Shown here piece by piece: positions 9,113-18,333 of a stretch of 37,818 nucleotides of DNA. Within the stretch, counting starts at the first letter, position 1, and every line of letters begins with the position of its first letter. The notes below the pieces were generated by a model, which was not told where the DNA came from, searched no databases, and worked only from the letters and a program-made list of their open reading frames with translations. Made by a program: the position numbers and the translations under genes. The stretch spans positions 1-37,818 of the forward strand of contig NZ_CAAGHK010000100.1 in the NCBI RefSeq assembly GCF_900769625.1, in the 5' to 3' direction. This DNA comes from an uncultured Clostridium sp. Its GTDB lineage: Bacteria > Bacillota > Clostridia > Clostridiales > Clostridiaceae.

Positions 9113-9141
9113 TTGACATTTAAAAAAATCAGTGATATATT
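9113..9141 (+). promoter_or_regulatory. Near-consensus sigma-A promoter in intergenic region
   Basis: TTGACA (9113-9118), a 17-base spacer, TATATT (9136-9141). The predicted start is near 9148. The nearest plus-strand gene start is 340 bases downstream, beyond a terminator. Confidence 0.7.
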
Positions 9142-9147
9142 AATAAC

Positions 9148-9396
9148 TGTACGTTGCATGAAAAGAAATTAAGCATTATTTATTTTTTGCATACTGAATA
9201 TAATTTGATGTTATAGTTTGTTTATAAAAGATACTCATTCTATTTAACTTATTTTTGCCGAATAATTTAATAATGTCTCATAGTATTTAATTTTACAAAC
9301 ATCAGTATATAAATAAATATCCTAATGTATAATTTCTTTGAGATAATAATCTTTAATTTGTGTTGTGATTCAATAATGTCACAGCACATTTTTCTT
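9148..9396 (+). ncRNA. Candidate small RNA or attenuated leader
   Basis: About 250 bases bounded by a strong promoter (9113-9141) and a plus-strand-only intrinsic terminator (9359-9396), with no convincing open frame. It could be an independent small RNA or a premature-termination leader for the DUF445 gene, whose ATG is 84 bases after the terminator. I recognise no known riboswitch fold here. Confidence 0.45.
9359..9396 (+). terminator. Intrinsic terminator upstream of the DUF445 gene
   Basis: TGTGTTGTGA, ten bases, TCACAGCACA (one G-T pair), then TTTTTCTT. No plus-strand gene lies between here and the mgtC-like gene 2 kb upstream, so it must serve the transcript from 9148. Confidence 0.75.
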
Positions 9397-9479
9397 ATAA
9401 ATTAACTTATTTACATTTTTACAAGATCATATTTGTTAAATGTACGATTCTGTTATAAAATACTATAGAGGTGAACGTA

Positions 9480-12400
9480 ATGAATTTATCTAATGAATTC
9501 TTATTCTTATTGCAGGGTGGTGCTGGTGCTGTTTCTGGATATATTACCAATAAATATGCAGTAAACATGCTTTTTAAGGAATATACACCATTTAAGGCCA
9601 TTCTTCCATTTAAATTTGGAGGTGTAATAAAGAATAGAAAAGAACAGTTTATTGAAGAAATTAGTGAACTAGTTGAGAGAGATATAATAAACAGCGAAAC
9701 AATAATCTCTAATATAAACGAAGAAAAATTTGAAAAAGTACTTGCGGTTATTGTAAAAGATTTTTTAGACAGTAAGCTTAGACATTCCCTGAAAGATATG
9801 AACTTTAAGGATATCAATGATTTTGAAAATATTATATATAAATTAATTGGCAGTTTGAAAAATACCATAAAAACTGATACTGAATTTATTGACCAAGTAT
9901 TAAATAAAATTAATTTAAATGACGACTTAAACAATGAATTAATAAGAAATATATGCTGTGAGCTTTTTGAAACAGCAGAAAAAGAAATATTGTCTACAGA
10001 TATTATTGAACAGTCTCTTCATCAGATGTACGGAAATATAAAATGTATACAGATTAAAGAACTGCTTCCGAAAGAAAGCAGTATTATACTTAAGGAAGTT
10101 TTAGTCAGTTCTGCTGACAGTTCATTGCAGTCATTATTTGAAAATGATGATAAATTGATAAAAATTTTAGATGACATATATGAAAAGACAGACGTTAAAG
10201 CTGCACTTCAAAAAATCCAGGAAAATTTCTACAATAAAAGAATAAGTGATTTTATATCGGATGAAGAATGTGAAATTTTAAGCAGCAGATTATTTAAAGT
10301 CCTTATTTCATATATGAATTCTGAAGATGGCAGAGAGAAATTTGATAGTCTCTTATCATTTATATTTAAAATAATTAATGACTTGGATTATACAATTTAT
10401 GATCTTCTTTCAGAAGATAGTGTAAAAAGGCTTACAGAATTCATTGAAGTCAGTATACATAAAATGCTTCCATATTTCTCAAATTGGATAAATACAAATA
10501 AAGATGAATTTGATACCATAATTGAGCAGTCAATAGATGAAGCAATCAGAAATCTAGATCCCGGAATAAAGAAAATGATAATCTCAAAAGTACGTGAATT
10601 ATTTCTTGATAATGTTGCTGCCAAAAATAAAATTGTCGAAAAGATTACTCATTATATAGAAAATTATAATATTGATGAAAATTCGCTCGATGATATATGC
10701 AGCATGGTACTGGACTATTTTAAGAAAACAAAAATAAGTGAGATGTTCAATACTATCAAGAGCAGCAGTATTGTTGATAGTTCTTCACTGGAAAAAATAA
10801 TATCCTTTTTAAAGGATCAGTTTAATATCCATGGACAAAATATTATCAACAGCATTTTAAAGGGTCAGACATCTAAGAAAATAGGTGATATTATTCATAA
10901 AGACCTTGCATGTATATTTGATGACAATATAAAAAACATGATAAGCAGTGCCGTACTTAACAATAAAGAAATGCTGCACAAAAACATGGTTTTTAAGCTG
11001 GATGAAATTATCAGCAAAAATATAAATGAAATTGAAACTAAAAAAATAGATCAGCTTGTAAGCAACAGCATGTCAGAAAAAATCATACATAAAGGTGATT
11101 CATATATAAAAAATCTTCTGCATGATAACAAAACACAGATGGTCGATAATATGTACAGTTACATAACTAACAGACTTTGTGAAATACAATCAGATAAGAA
11201 TATGCAGGCTAAAATCTATGATAAGATATTAAATTTTGCAGAAAGCGCCATTATGGAAAAAAGGAGCTGCAAAATATATGATTCAATAAGAAATATCATA
11301 TGCCGAGATGAAGTATATGAATCTGTATCAAAAACAGCTCGTAAAATAATCATTGAGAATTTAGATTCGTTACTTAGAGGAAAGATAAAGGAAACAATTA
11401 AAAATAATCTGAAACAGTATGATGAAGATGAAATATGTGACCTGGCTCAAAGATTTATGGGCAGTGAGCTTAAGCCTCTCTCACTATTTGGTGGGATATT
11501 AGGTTTTGTCTGTGGTATTACATTTGGATTCTTTTTTAGAAATGTAGGAATCAGCGGATTTTATAAAAATGCAGCCAGCCAGATTTTATCTGTATTCCTT
11601 ATGGGTATTGTCGGAATCATGACCAATGTAATAGCTATAAATATGCTCTTTAAACCTTATACAAAGAACAAGATTCTTGATAAGATACCATTTTTAAGAC
11701 ATTTTGCTTTAGGGTATATACCTGCCCATAAAGAAAATATGAGCAGAGCTATTGGAAATGTAATCGATAATGATCTGTTAAATAGAAATTACATTATAAA
11801 GTCTCTTAGCAGACACAAAAACGCCATTAAAAATAAACTTTTAAGCATTATTAATAAACATGATGATAATATTATTCTAAAGTTTATTATTTCACAGAAA
11901 GAAAAATCAGTCGAGGTAATTAGTAAAGCAGGTTTTGATTATATACTTAATAATAAAAAAATGCTTGTAAACAACGTAAATAATACTATTGGAAATATCA
12001 GCATTGATAATGATTTCTTAAAGAAGGAAGCAATAAATAATATTATTCAAAAGGTAGAAATCGATAAAAAGATAAAGCAGGTCTGTAATCAGTATATTAA
12101 TGAGCATCTGGATAGTGAAATATGCATAAATGATATAATAACTTCAGAAATGAAAGATAATATGTCAGCAAGCGTTAATAAATCAATTGATTCTGCAATC
12201 AAAGATTTACACAACAGCATAGATAATATGGATATAAAATCTAACTTATCGCAATATATTGTACATATGCTGAATGATGATAAGATCTCAGGCAGATTTG
12301 AGAAAAAAATATCACAGTTTATTATAAACAACAGTGGAGATTATCTGCATAATGTAATAAAGAGAAATATGGGCAGTTTTATAGATAATGTAATCAATGA

Positions 12401-13652
12401 TGAAAGTACTATAGAAAATGTTTTTGATGGGAAAATAAAAATATATCTTGATAAAAACTTATTCAAGATTACAGATTTTGCAGTCAACAAGATTAAGCTG
12501 CTTTTAATCAAAAATGAGGATTTAATCAAAGACAGTATAAAATTAAAAATAAATGAATCCCTTAATTTATTTGAAAAGATTGGTTACGCAATGGCTGGCG
12601 GAGATAATATTGTTGATAATGCAGTTAATATCATGGTTGAAAAAAATCTTCCTGTATTTATCAGCAATAAATTCTTTGAGATTACAAATGTCATAAAAGA
12701 TGGAATGGATAATTCTATTTTCAAACTGAAAATTAAAGATATATGTCCATCTGTAAATGAAAATGAAATAAATTCAATAATACAATCTGTCTATGAAATT
12801 GTTAAGAATAATGAAACTATGACAGATGAATTAAGTAATGGTGCTAAATTAATCATTAATCATATTTTCAAACAGTTTGATGGTGAAACTATTACAGCTC
12901 TCATAAATAAACTTAATGACGAAATATACACATTTAAGAATGTAATAAGCGATAACATTCATAATAATCAAAGAGAACTGGCATCATATGGCTGTAATAC
13001 GGTTATCAATTTAATTATAAATCCAATATATGTTTTAAAAGTTAAACCTATTGCTGAGAAATTTAACAGTGACGATGTTATGTCAAGCTTGGATAATATT
13101 ATCGATAAACTAGATTTAGTAAATATAATTACAGAAAACACTTATATTATGTTAAAGGGATATCTGAATGGCAAGTGCATTGCAGATATCATTGACAGCT
13201 CAATGACTGAAAAATATTTAAGTAATAACTTTAATATGATAGGTGATTCTCCTGTATTTAAAACTACATTTAATAAAGTGACAAGTGGTATTATATACAA
13301 GATTATTGAAAATATAGATTCACTGATAAATAAAGAAACAAGGTTACAGATAAGCGATAAACTGACAGATGCAGGTTTGACTTCCTGTATTAATTATTGT
13401 GATGAAATCATCAAATCTGTTAATCTAAAGGAAATCACCAACAAACAGATAGAAATAATGAATCCAAAGGAACTTCATCAATTATTTATTTCATTCTCTG
13501 GACCATTATTTAAAAAGCTATATTTATATGGCTCATTTGGTGCTGTTTTTGGAATTAACCTGTGGATTCCAGTAATATTAGGTGCTAAAGAATGCATAAC
13601 ATCAGTATTTTCACATACTGATGAAGTTACAGAAAGTAAAACTACCATATAA
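9480..13652 (+). CDS. Giant tandem DUF445 membrane protein
   Basis: A 1390-residue membrane protein made of two DUF445 (YheB-like) modules. The usual family member is roughly 380-450 residues. Module 1 opens with a hydrophobic hairpin, GGAGAVSGYITNKYAVNMLF (residues 13-32). Module 2 begins near 667 with LSLFGGILGFVCGI and repeats the signature as GIVGIMTNVIAINMLF (about 705-720), followed by the matching KPYT. Between and after these lie about 600-residue stretches of amphipathic helix rich in Ile, Asn, Lys and Asp. A final hydrophobic segment, YLYGSFGAVFGINLWIP, lies near 1350. Function of DUF445 is unknown; the architecture suggests membrane-anchored helical arms. The frame opens at GTG 9471, but this lies in the RBS AGAGGTG (9467-9473), so ATG 9480 is chosen. 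Not in an operon. Confidence 0.85.
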   Translation: MNLSNEFLFLLQGGAGAVSGYITNKYAVNMLFKEYTPFKAILPFKFGGVIKNRKEQFIEEISELVERDIINSETIISNINEEKFEKVLAVIVKDFLDSKLRHSLKDMNFKDINDFENIIYKLIGSLKNTIKTDTEFIDQVLNKINLNDDLNNELIRNICCELFETAEKEILSTDIIEQSLHQMYGNIKCIQIKELLPKESSIILKEVLVSSADSSLQSLFENDDKLIKILDDIYEKTDVKAALQKIQENFYNKRISDFISDEECEILSSRLFKVLISYMNSEDGREKFDSLLSFIFKIINDLDYTIYDLLSEDSVKRLTEFIEVSIHKMLPYFSNWINTNKDEFDTIIEQSIDEAIRNLDPGIKKMIISKVRELFLDNVAAKNKIVEKITHYIENYNIDENSLDDICSMVLDYFKKTKISEMFNTIKSSSIVDSSSLEKIISFLKDQFNIHGQNIINSILKGQTSKKIGDIIHKDLACIFDDNIKNMISSAVLNNKEMLHKNMVFKLDEIISKNINEIETKKIDQLVSNSMSEKIIHKGDSYIKNLLHDNKTQMVDNMYSYITNRLCEIQSDKNMQAKIYDKILNFAESAIMEKRSCKIYDSIRNIICRDEVYESVSKTARKIIIENLDSLLRGKIKETIKNNLKQYDEDEICDLAQRFMGSELKPLSLFGGILGFVCGITFGFFFRNVGISGFYKNAASQILSVFLMGIVGIMTNVIAINMLFKPYTKNKILDKIPFLRHFALGYIPAHKENMSRAIGNVIDNDLLNRNYIIKSLSRHKNAIKNKLLSIINKHDDNIILKFIISQKEKSVEVISKAGFDYILNNKKMLVNNVNNTIGNISIDNDFLKKEAINNIIQKVEIDKKIKQVCNQYINEHLDSEICINDIITSEMKDNMSASVNKSIDSAIKDLHNSIDNMDIKSNLSQYIVHMLNDDKISGRFEKKISQFIINNSGDYLHNVIKRNMGSFIDNVINDESTIENVFDGKIKIYLDKNLFKITDFAVNKIKLLLIKNEDLIKDSIKLKINESLNLFEKIGYAMAGGDNIVDNAVNIMVEKNLPVFISNKFFEITNVIKDGMDNSIFKLKIKDICPSVNENEINSIIQSVYEIVKNNETMTDELSNGAKLIINHIFKQFDGETITALINKLNDEIYTFKNVISDNIHNNQRELASYGCNTVINLIINPIYVLKVKPIAEKFNSDDVMSSLDNIIDKLDLVNIITENTYIMLKGYLNGKCIADIIDSSMTEKYLSNNFNMIGDSPVFKTTFNKVTSGIIYKIIENIDSLINKETRLQISDKLTDAGLTSCINYCDEIIKSVNLKEITNKQIEIMNPKELHQLFISFSGPLFKKLYLYGSFGAVFGINLWIPVILGAKECITSVFSHTDEVTESKTTI

Positions 13653-13732
13653 TGGCATGTATTTACAATATGTAACGACCAGTACAATAATAAAAAATCC
13701 CTATTAGTATCTAAAAAATATCTAGAAATAGA

Positions 13733-13761
13733 TTGATTGTATTGAAAATTTATAGTATTAT
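13733..13761 (+). promoter_or_regulatory. Promoter upstream of the c-di-GMP riboswitch
   Basis: TTGATT (13733-13738), 17 bases, TATTAT (13756-13761). Transcription would start near 13768, about 30 bases before the aptamer. Confidence 0.6.
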
Positions 13762-13797
13762 AACATTGTAATTAGTAATGATTACATTTTTAAGTTA

Positions 13798-13873
13798 AAA
13801 AGCAAAGCTAGAGAAATTTAGTGACGCAAAGCTAAAGGGACTAAGGTTTTTAACTATGTCAGCCAGTTGCCGG
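13798..13873 (+). promoter_or_regulatory. Class I cyclic di-GMP riboswitch (GEMM-I)
   Basis: The aptamer hallmarks occur in order: GCAAAG, a short stem capped by the GNRA loop GAAA (CTAGA-GAAA-TTTAG), the invariant GACGCAAAGC, the tetraloop receptor halves CTAAGG and TATGTC, then AGCCAG and TTGCC closing P1. P1 pairs GCAA with TTGC but is short. An intrinsic terminator begins 37 bases after the aptamer, so control of transcription termination is expected. AGAGT just after P1 (13874-13878) can pair with ACTCT of the terminator's left arm, a possible anti-terminator (inference). The gene it once controlled appears broken (see 13991). Confidence 0.92.
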
Positions 13874-13909
13874 AGAGTAAGTTCTATTCTTTGTAATGTA
13901 TAAAGTATA

Positions 13910-13937
13910 AGAGCACTCTTTTATGAGTGTTTTTATT
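13910..13937 (+). terminator. Expression-platform terminator of the c-di-GMP riboswitch
   Basis: Stem (A)GAGCACTC with GAGTGTTTT(T), a six-base loop and a T-rich run. Its position 37 bases after the aptamer is standard for a transcriptional switch. Confidence 0.8.
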
Positions 13938-13990
13938 TAAACAAGTGAATAAAATTTTATCTTACTATAGGCGGAATTTTCTAATTATAG

Positions 13991-14140
13991 GAGGAAAAGA
14001 TGTTATGAGAAAAAATTTATGATCAGATTAAGATAGTTATTTTATAAGATATTAAAAATATATCTTGGCAATGGTAGTTTTGGATATGGATTAATCTTCA
14101 ACTAATGGTGATAATAATTATAATTAATATGAGAATAGAG
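13991..14140 (+). pseudogene. Decayed gene behind the c-di-GMP riboswitch
   Basis: A perfect RBS (AGGAGG, 13989-13994) is followed by two starts that stop at once: ATG TTA TGA, and ATG-AGA-AAA-AAT-TTA-TGA. Further on, short coding-like pieces appear in different frames (LGNGSFGYGL, then SSTNGDNNYN and a stop near 14133), as expected of a gene shortened and frameshifted. The family cannot be told; the Gly/Asn/Ser-rich end would suit a secreted or surface protein, a common class of c-di-GMP-controlled target in clostridia (inference). Confidence 0.4.
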
Positions 14141-14216
14141 AAATTTTATATTGATAGAGAATGTATATGAGTAAAATATAATTTTTGTAGGGGTACATAA
14201 ATTATATAAATATATA

Positions 14217-14248
14217 AGATTCTAAATATCTTAGATTCTAAATATCTT
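14217..14248. repeat. Two perfect tandem copies of a 16-mer
   Basis: AGATTCTAAATATCTT occurs twice head to tail just upstream of a terminator hairpin. It is probably a slippage duplication in non-coding DNA. Confidence 0.7.
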
Positions 14249-14259
14249 ATATAATAGTT

Positions 14260-14289
14260 AAGCTGGAGTTTTTACTCTGGCTTTATTTT
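14260..14289 (+). terminator. Terminator-like hairpin upstream of the MATE gene
   Basis: AGCTGGAGT, four T, ACTCTGGCT (two wobble pairs), then TTATTTT. It probably ends the decayed riboswitch-controlled unit. The remaining 14290-14453 contains GGTGGCGAGACGG (14334-14346), to which I can assign no known motif. Confidence 0.6.
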
Positions 14290-14453
14290 GTTATGCACAA
14301 GTAATTATATGCTATAAGTGTGAATGAAATCAAAGGTGGCGAGACGGTTTATCTGTAAATAATAACATTTTCATAAAAATCACTTTATTATCCTTTCAAT
14401 TAATGTTATTCTATATGATGGTTATAAAACAAAATAGGAGATAAGATAAACGT

Positions 14454-15809
14454 ATGACAAAAGACATGACATCTGGGAATCCAGTAAAACTAATAGTGTT
14501 ATTTTCAATCCCTTTACTTATAGGCAATATATTTCAGCAGTTTTACAGTATGGTAGATACTGTAATTGTTGGACGTTATCTAGGTGTAGATGCATTGGCA
14601 GCAGTGGGAAGTACTAGCTCAATGTTCTTCTTGATAAATGGGTTTGTTGTAGGAATCGCTAGCGGTTTTTCAATTTTAGTTGCTCAGAGATTCGGTGCAA
14701 AAGATAATGAAGGATTAAAAAAAGCAGTATCAAGTTCCATTATTTTATGTGTTTTTGCTGTAATAATTTTAACAAGCATAAGCATATTGTTTTCCAGACA
14801 TTTGCTGCATATTATGAACACGCCTGAAAATATTATCGATGATGCAGCTACTTATATAAACATTATTTACAGTGGAATTTTTGCTACACTAGCTTATAAT
14901 ATGATATCAAGTATATTAAGGGCTTTAGGTGACAGCAGAACACCTTTATATTTCCTTATAATATCATCATTTCTAAACATAATTTTAGATTTAATATTTA
15001 TTGTTAACTTTTCAATGGGGGTGAGCGGAGCTGCCTATGCTACGATAATTTCACAGGGAGTTTCAGCAGTATTATGTTTAGGATATACATATAAAAGATA
15101 TAAAAACTTAAGATTAAAAAGAGCAGATTTTAAAGTTTCAAAGTATGTGTATGTAACACATTTAAAAATAGGAATTCCAATGGCTCTCCAGTTTTCAATT
15201 ACAGCAATCGGGATAATGATTGTACAAAGTGCAATCAATGTTTTTGGTTCTGTAGCAATTGCTTCATATACTGCAGCTTCAAAGGTTCTGCAGATTGTAA
15301 TGCAGCCAGCAATTACATTAGGAGTTGCAATGGCAACTTTCTGCGGACAGAATTTAGGGGCAAGACAGTATAGACGTATAAAAACTGGTGTAAAAAAATG
15401 CACACAAATATCTATTTTAACAAGTATTATTGCAGGTGCAATTCTTATGTTTTTAGGAAGATATTTTGTGGGATTGTTTATAGAAAACCCTAGCGAAGAA
15501 ATTCTATCATATGCCCAGCAGGTATTTAACTATTCGGCATATTTCTTTATACCTTTGGGATTAATATTTGTTTATAGAAATACACTTCAGGGTATAGGAG
15601 AATCATTTGTTCCAATGATGGCTGGTGTATATGAACTTGGTGCTCGTGCTTTAGTAGCATTTACACTGCCAAATTTCATTGGCTTTGTAGGTATATGCTT
15701 ATCTGATCCATTAGCGTGGATTGCAGCAGCTGTACCGCTGGGATTTGTATATTTCAGAAGAATAAACATACTTATAGCTGAACATGAAGAACTAGCACAG
15801 GCGGTATAG
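14454..15809 (+). CDS. MATE family efflux transporter
   Basis: A 451-residue integral membrane antiporter of the multidrug and toxin extrusion family, normally exporting drugs or metabolites in exchange for Na+ or H+. It opens with the family's usual start (MTKDMTSGNPVKLIVLFSIP), then LLIGNIFQQFYSMVDTVIVGR. Twelve hydrophobic segments follow, with the second half-repeat starting near residue 235 (KIGIPMALQFSITAIGIMIV). The length is typical. The substrate cannot be told. The best RBS, TAGGAG, lies 13 bases before the ATG, rather far, so expression may be modest. Isolated unit, with a terminator at 15838. The c-di-GMP riboswitch is 580 bases upstream but two terminators intervene, so control by it is doubtful. 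Confidence 0.9.
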   Translation: MTKDMTSGNPVKLIVLFSIPLLIGNIFQQFYSMVDTVIVGRYLGVDALAAVGSTSSMFFLINGFVVGIASGFSILVAQRFGAKDNEGLKKAVSSSIILCVFAVIILTSISILFSRHLLHIMNTPENIIDDAATYINIIYSGIFATLAYNMISSILRALGDSRTPLYFLIISSFLNIILDLIFIVNFSMGVSGAAYATIISQGVSAVLCLGYTYKRYKNLRLKRADFKVSKYVYVTHLKIGIPMALQFSITAIGIMIVQSAINVFGSVAIASYTAASKVLQIVMQPAITLGVAMATFCGQNLGARQYRRIKTGVKKCTQISILTSIIAGAILMFLGRYFVGLFIENPSEEILSYAQQVFNYSAYFFIPLGLIFVYRNTLQGIGESFVPMMAGVYELGARALVAFTLPNFIGFVGICLSDPLAWIAAAVPLGFVYFRRINILIAEHEELAQAV

Positions 15810-15837
15810 TAAAAATAGAATAATAATTTCATAACAC

Positions 15838-15882
15838 AAGACAATATAAGTGCTTATTTGTGCATTTATATTGTCTTTTTAT
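15838..15882 (+). terminator. Terminator of the MATE gene
   Basis: A 12-bp stem (AAGACAATATAA with its complement at 15866-15877) is extended by four inner pairs and followed by a T-run. Confidence 0.85.
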
Positions 15883-16071
15883 TTATTAATACTATTGTTA
15901 ATATCAGCTTTATTTTTATATTCATCCTTTATAAGTTCAAGTAATTATAATTGAAGATATTTTATTTTTTTATTAATGATGTTATAATATTAAAATAATG
16001 TAGAATACTATAATATAAGCAAAATATATCATGCGATTTTAATCCATTCTTGTCAGGAGATTATAATATCA

Positions 16072-17185
16072 ATGTCAAAAAATATTACATATGATAACTC
16101 AAAGAAAATTATTTATATAGTATTAATGAATATATTAAGCTTTTCTATACTATACAAATTAAATATTTATATAGCAAACTATACTAACTTTTATAACTGG
16201 ATAATAGTTAAAGATATTGTTGGAATAAATATAATCGTCGGATTTATATCAATATTCAGTTTTTTTCTTTACAGTTATCTTTATAATGATGACTATTTTC
16301 ATATGTTTTCACTCGTGTACATATCAATTTATTTTGAATTAGTATTTATGACATTTTTGGGACCAGAATTGAATATATCTGATCTGATGGAAACAAACAA
16401 AGTATTCATAGGTCTTGCTTCAATATTCAGGACGATTATTATCTGGCTGGCTTTCTACAAACAGAATTCTATAAATAAGTATCTTCATAATAACAAAGTT
16501 TATGCAGTGTTTCTCTCAATTTTTATAACAACAATATGTTTACTTTTAGATGTGTATGTTATGAAGCATGACTTATTAAATTCTCATATATCAATCATAA
16601 ATAATATAAAATTAATTGTAAATATATTTACCTATTGTATGTTAATAAGATTATGTATTTTATTTGTTAATAAGAAAAGTATAAATTATTTTATAACATT
16701 CATTGGTACAGAATTTTTGTTTTTAAGCAGAATTCTAACTGTACCATATCTGTATGTAGATAAGTCTACTATGGGTTTGTTGAATCGTTTTGTATTGGCG
16801 ATAGGATTTATAATTATAATTATAAGTATGTTACTGGAAATTGTAGTCAAAGCAAAAGAAAACAGGAGGCTTACTACTAAATCAAATACTCAGCAGATAG
16901 AAATAAATAGACTTAAACAGGAAGTTTGATAGATTTGTACAAGTTGATAAATCATTTAGAAGAAATGCTGAGGGAAGTGGTATAGGTTTATCGATTGTTA
17001 AATTTATTATAGATTCACACGGTGGAGAAGTATATTTGAATGATGAAATATATAATGGATGTGAGTTTATCATAAAGCTGCCTAAAATATGTACTAACGA
17101 AAACATTAATGTTACGGATTACATAAAACCATCTCAAAATGAACTTAATAATAAAGTAAAAATAGAATTATCCGATATAAAATAA
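16072..17185 (+). pseudogene. Sensor histidine kinase with its catalytic middle deleted
   Basis: The first 285 codons (16072-16929) encode a membrane sensor with about seven or eight hydrophobic helices and almost no extracytoplasmic loop, then a charged helix (KENRRLTTKSNTQQIEINRLKQ) and a premature TGA. In the next frame, from 16922 to 17185, comes an unmistakable kinase C-terminus: FDRFVQVDKSFRRN, then GSGIGLSIVKF and DSHGGEVYL (F and G2 boxes), ending in about 30 extra residues. The phospho-acceptor His region and the N and G1 boxes are missing, roughly 150-250 residues. The protein cannot be an active kinase. The membrane part resembles MASE3-like sensors only loosely. An AGGAG lies 12 bases before the ATG. 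Confidence 0.85.
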
Positions 17186-17260
17186 AATATAAAGACTTTA
17201 ACTGAAAATTGGAGATTTTTCAAATTATTATTGTAAAATATAATATATAGTGTTAAAATA

Positions 17261-17301
17261 TGTCTGGGTAGTATCTTTTAGAGCTATACCAGACTTTTTT
17301 C
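17261..17301 (+). terminator. Terminator after the broken kinase
   Basis: GTCTGG pairs with CCAGAC with an inner TAG/CTA extension, followed by six T. It isolates the kinase remnant from the pan operon. Confidence 0.75.
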
Positions 17302-17388
17302 ATTAGAATATATTAATACAACTCATATCTATATGAATGAGATTGAAATTAGGATGTTGTATCACTTTAATATCGGAGGTGATATGTA

Positions 17389-18333
17389 ATAAAAATCGGG
17401 TTTATAGGTCCTGGGAAGGTAGGCGTAAATTTAGGACGCTACTTTACTCATAAAGGAATAAAAGTAAGCGGTTTTTACGGAAGAAATTTAGATACTGTAA
17501 GACAAGCTTCAGAAGCAACAAATTCAAAGTTATATAGTAGTTATGAAGAAATTATTAAAAATAGTGATATATTATTTATAACAACACCTGACGATATCAT
17601 TTCAATTGTAGATAGAGAAATTTCAAAGTTTGATTTAAATAACAAATCTGTATGCCATGCAAGCGGCTCTTTAAAATCAACAATTTTATCTAATGCTAAA
17701 TTATCTGGCGCATTAATCTATTCTATACATCCCATGTTTGCATTTTCCAACAAAAATATGTCTCTTACTGAATTAGAAAAAATATATTTTTCAATTGAGG
17801 GAGATCTAAGTACAGAAAATATTAATAATATTCCTGTTATTAGTCTTATGAAATCTATTAAAAACAAATATTTTATAAGAAATATAGAGGATTCATCTGT
17901 TTATCATTTAGCAAATGTATTTGTATCGAATCTTGTTCTTTCATTGCTTGAAATTGGGACAGGCTATTTAAGAAAACTTGGCTTAAATGAGAAAGATGCT
18001 CTTGAAGCACTTTTTCCATTAATTCAAGGAAATATGGACAGCATTCATAAAAATGGATTTGAAAATTCATTGACTGGTCCTGTGGCAAGAGGAGATATAA
18101 AAACTATAAAAAAACATCTGAAGATTTTAAATGGAAATGATAAAGAGTTGTATAATTTCCTATCTTTAAATCTGTTAAAACTTGTAGCAGAAAGAAGATG
18201 TCATAATGATGAATGTAATTACACTAATATTATTAATAAAAGCTTGTGCACTAAGGACTATGCATTAAATGAATTATTAAACACATCAACAAAATATAAA
18301 GAAATATTTCAATTACTAGGGGGAACAGAATAG
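17389..18333 (+). CDS. panG: PanG-type ketopantoate reductase (Rossmann/DUF2520), apparent ATA start
   Basis: Predicted NADPH-dependent reduction of ketopantoate to pantoate, the step done by PanE elsewhere. The 314-codon frame encodes an N-terminal Rossmann fold (KIGFIGPGKVGVNL, residues 2-15), TTPDD, HASGS and HPMFAF (the DUF2520 join), then an all-helical domain. DUF2520 proteins in pan clusters are the PanG class. The frame is intact down to TAG at 18331, whose G is the first base of panB's GTG. At the 5' end there is no ATG, GTG or TTG: an in-frame TGA lies at 17380 and the conserved start position is ATA-AAA-ATC, nine bases after GGAGG (17375-17379). The family start is normally ATG-AAA-ATC, so a G-to-A change is inferred. 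If ATA is not used, only an internal ATG at 17734, which lacks the Rossmann fold, remains. Confidence 0.8.
   Translation: MKIGFIGPGKVGVNLGRYFTHKGIKVSGFYGRNLDTVRQASEATNSKLYSSYEEIIKNSDILFITTPDDIISIVDREISKFDLNNKSVCHASGSLKSTILSNAKLSGALIYSIHPMFAFSNKNMSLTELEKIYFSIEGDLSTENINNIPVISLMKSIKNKYFIRNIEDSSVYHLANVFVSNLVLSLLEIGTGYLRKLGLNEKDALEALFPLIQGNMDSIHKNGFENSLTGPVARGDIKTIKKHLKILNGNDKELYNFLSLNLLKLVAERRCHNDECNYTNIINKSLCTKDYALNELLNTSTKYKEIFQLLGGTE

Noticed and set aside
14334..14346. GGTGGCGAGACGG upstream of the MATE gene as a guanidine-type riboswitch
   Set aside because: Only a vague resemblance; the paired elements of the known guanidine aptamers are missing.
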